A DNA stretch of 5,935 nucleotides from Opitutaceae bacterium. Lineage in GTDB: Bacteria; Verrucomicrobiota; Verrucomicrobiia; Opitutales; Opitutaceae. The stretch spans positions 1 to 5,935 of the forward strand of contig SYDD01000389.1 of NCBI GenBank assembly GCA_005786775.1, given 5' to 3'. The position numbers were made by a program, and so were the translations under genes. Every line of letters starts with the position of its first letter. The first letter of the stretch is position 1. Shown here piece after piece: positions 4,982 to 5,935 of this stretch. The notes beneath the pieces were generated by a model, which was not told the origin of the DNA, did not search any database, and was given only the letters and a program-made list of their open reading frames with translations.

Positions 4982-5935
4982 ATGCCCTCCACCCCGGACT
5001 CCACCCGCAAGTACTCCTCCGTCGTCGTCGACGGTCCCGCCCGCGCCGGCGCGCGCTCGATGCTGCGCCCCGTCGGCTTCTCCGACGCCGATTTCCAGAA
5101 GCCCGTCATCGGCATCGCGTCCCTGTGGAGCATGGTGACGCCGTGCAACATGCACATCGACAAGCTCGCCCTCGAGTCCGAGGCCGGGACGAACGCCGCG
5201 GGCGGCAAGGGCGTCATCTTCGGCACCATCACGGTCTCGGACGGCATCAGCATGGGCACGCCGGGGATGCGTTATTCCCTGGTCTCGCGCGAGATTATCG
5301 CGGACTCGATCGAGGCGGTCGCCGCCGGCGAGGGCTTCGACGGCGTGGTGACGATCGGTGGCTGCGACAAGAATATGCCCGGCTGCATCATGGCGATGGC
5401 CCGGCTCAACCGCCCCGGCGTCTTCGTTTACGGCGGCACCATTTTGCCGGGCATTCACCCCGACACGCGCAAGGAGTGCGACATCGTCTCCGTTTACGAA
5501 GCGATCGGCCAGCACGCCGCGGGCAAGGTCGATGACGAGGGCCTGCGCAAGATCGAGGCCTGCTCCATTCCCGGCGCCGGTTCCTGCGGCGGGATGTACA
5601 CCGCCAACACGATGGCCTCCGCCATTGAGGCCCTCGGGATGAGCCTCCCGAACAGCTCCGCGCAGATCGCCATCAGCGAGGAGAAGAAACAGGACTGCCG
5701 CCGCGCCGGCGAGGCTACCCTGGCGCTGCTCAAGGCGGACCTGAAGCCCCGGGACATCATGACCCGGAAGGCGTTCGAGAACGCCATCACCGTCACGATC
5801 GCCCTCGGCGGCTCCACCAACGCCGTGCTGCACCTGCTGGCCATCGCCCACAGCTGCGGCGTGAAGCTCACGATCGACGACTTCACCCGCATCGGGAAGC
5901 GCGTGCCGGTCCTCGCCGACCTCAAGCCCTCGGGC
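4982..5935 (+). CDS. ilvD: Dihydroxy-acid dehydratase IlvD (partial, C-terminal part beyond right edge)
   Basis: This cytoplasmic iron-sulfur enzyme dehydrates 2,3-dihydroxy-isovalerate and 2,3-dihydroxy-3-methylvalerate to the 2-keto acids that lead to valine, leucine and isoleucine. The first 318 codons are present, a little over half of the usual 560-620 residues. The N-terminus has the family pattern SSVVVDGPARAGARSMLRPVGF (12-33). The three probable cluster cysteines are C55 (TPCNMH), C128 (GGCDKNMPG) and C202 (GAGSCGGMYTANTMA). The metal site is expected at D87 (VSDGISMG), D129 and Lys130, which is carbamylated in studied homologues. MRYSLVSREIIADSIE (96-111), YGGTILPG (150-157), RKAFENAI (262-269) and GGSTNAVLHLLAIA (276-289) are also diagnostic. 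Sugar-acid dehydratases (Edd, xylonate) share the fold, but NMHIDKLA and GGTILPG favour IlvD. The ATG is the first start and is preceded by a pyrimidine tract. The 58-base gap from the hydrolase gene leaves open whether it is co-transcribed. Confidence 0.93.
   Translation, partial: MPSTPDSTRKYSSVVVDGPARAGARSMLRPVGFSDADFQKPVIGIASLWSMVTPCNMHIDKLALESEAGTNAAGGKGVIFGTITVSDGISMGTPGMRYSLVSREIIADSIEAVAAGEGFDGVVTIGGCDKNMPGCIMAMARLNRPGVFVYGGTILPGIHPDTRKECDIVSVYEAIGQHAAGKVDDEGLRKIEACSIPGAGSCGGMYTANTMASAIEALGMSLPNSSAQIAISEEKKQDCRRAGEATLALLKADLKPRDIMTRKAFENAITVTIALGGSTNAVLHLLAIAHSCGVKLTIDDFTRIGKRVPVLADLKPSG

Noticed and set aside
4351..5851. Long minus-strand open frames opposite the hydrolase and ilvD (302 and 332 codons)
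   Set aside because: They are antisense to two well-supported genes, and their composition is the typical shadow pattern of GC-rich coding DNA.
1..5935. CRISPR array, insertion sequence, tRNA/rRNA or defence-system genes
   Set aside because: I saw no regularly spaced repeats, transposase motifs, terminal repeats, cloverleaf-like sequence or defence domains. The window is filled by transport and metabolic genes.

Overview
The window is a GC-rich stretch of bacterial chromosome with six protein-coding genes, two of them cut by the window edges. A secreted 3-keto-disaccharide hydrolase-domain protein (DUF1080), a BD-FAE-like secreted alpha/beta hydrolase, and the near absence of Shine-Dalgarno sequences together suggest a Verrucomicrobiota-type organism, possibly Opitutales. 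This is an inference from gene content and family resemblance; no phylogenetic marker is present.

Left half, minus strand (about 1-3220): a complete polyamine (spermidine/putrescine) ABC importer, read right to left as potC (permease), potD (periplasmic binding protein), potB (permease), potA (ATPase, cut by the left edge). Gaps are 18 and 13 bases, and potB and potA overlap by four bases, so this is one transcription unit. The order C-D-B-A differs from the classical potABCD order.

Middle (3221-3340): a 120-base divergent intergenic region separates the pot operon from the rightward genes. It holds two perfect inverted repeats of identical geometry (6-base arms, 4-base spacer), which are candidate operators or hairpins.

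Right half, plus strand (3341-5935): the DUF1080 protein and the alpha/beta hydrolase, both with export signals, are joined by a GTGA stop/start overlap and probably act together outside the cytoplasm on sugars or their esters. After a 58-base gap comes ilvD (dihydroxy-acid dehydratase, branched-chain amino acid synthesis), cut by the right edge after 318 codons.

No RNA gene, mobile element, CRISPR array or clearly novel system is visible. The points most worth a second look are the pyrimidine-rich, SD-less start regions shared by three genes, the paired inverted repeats, the pot gene order, and the mixed ligand pocket of PotD.
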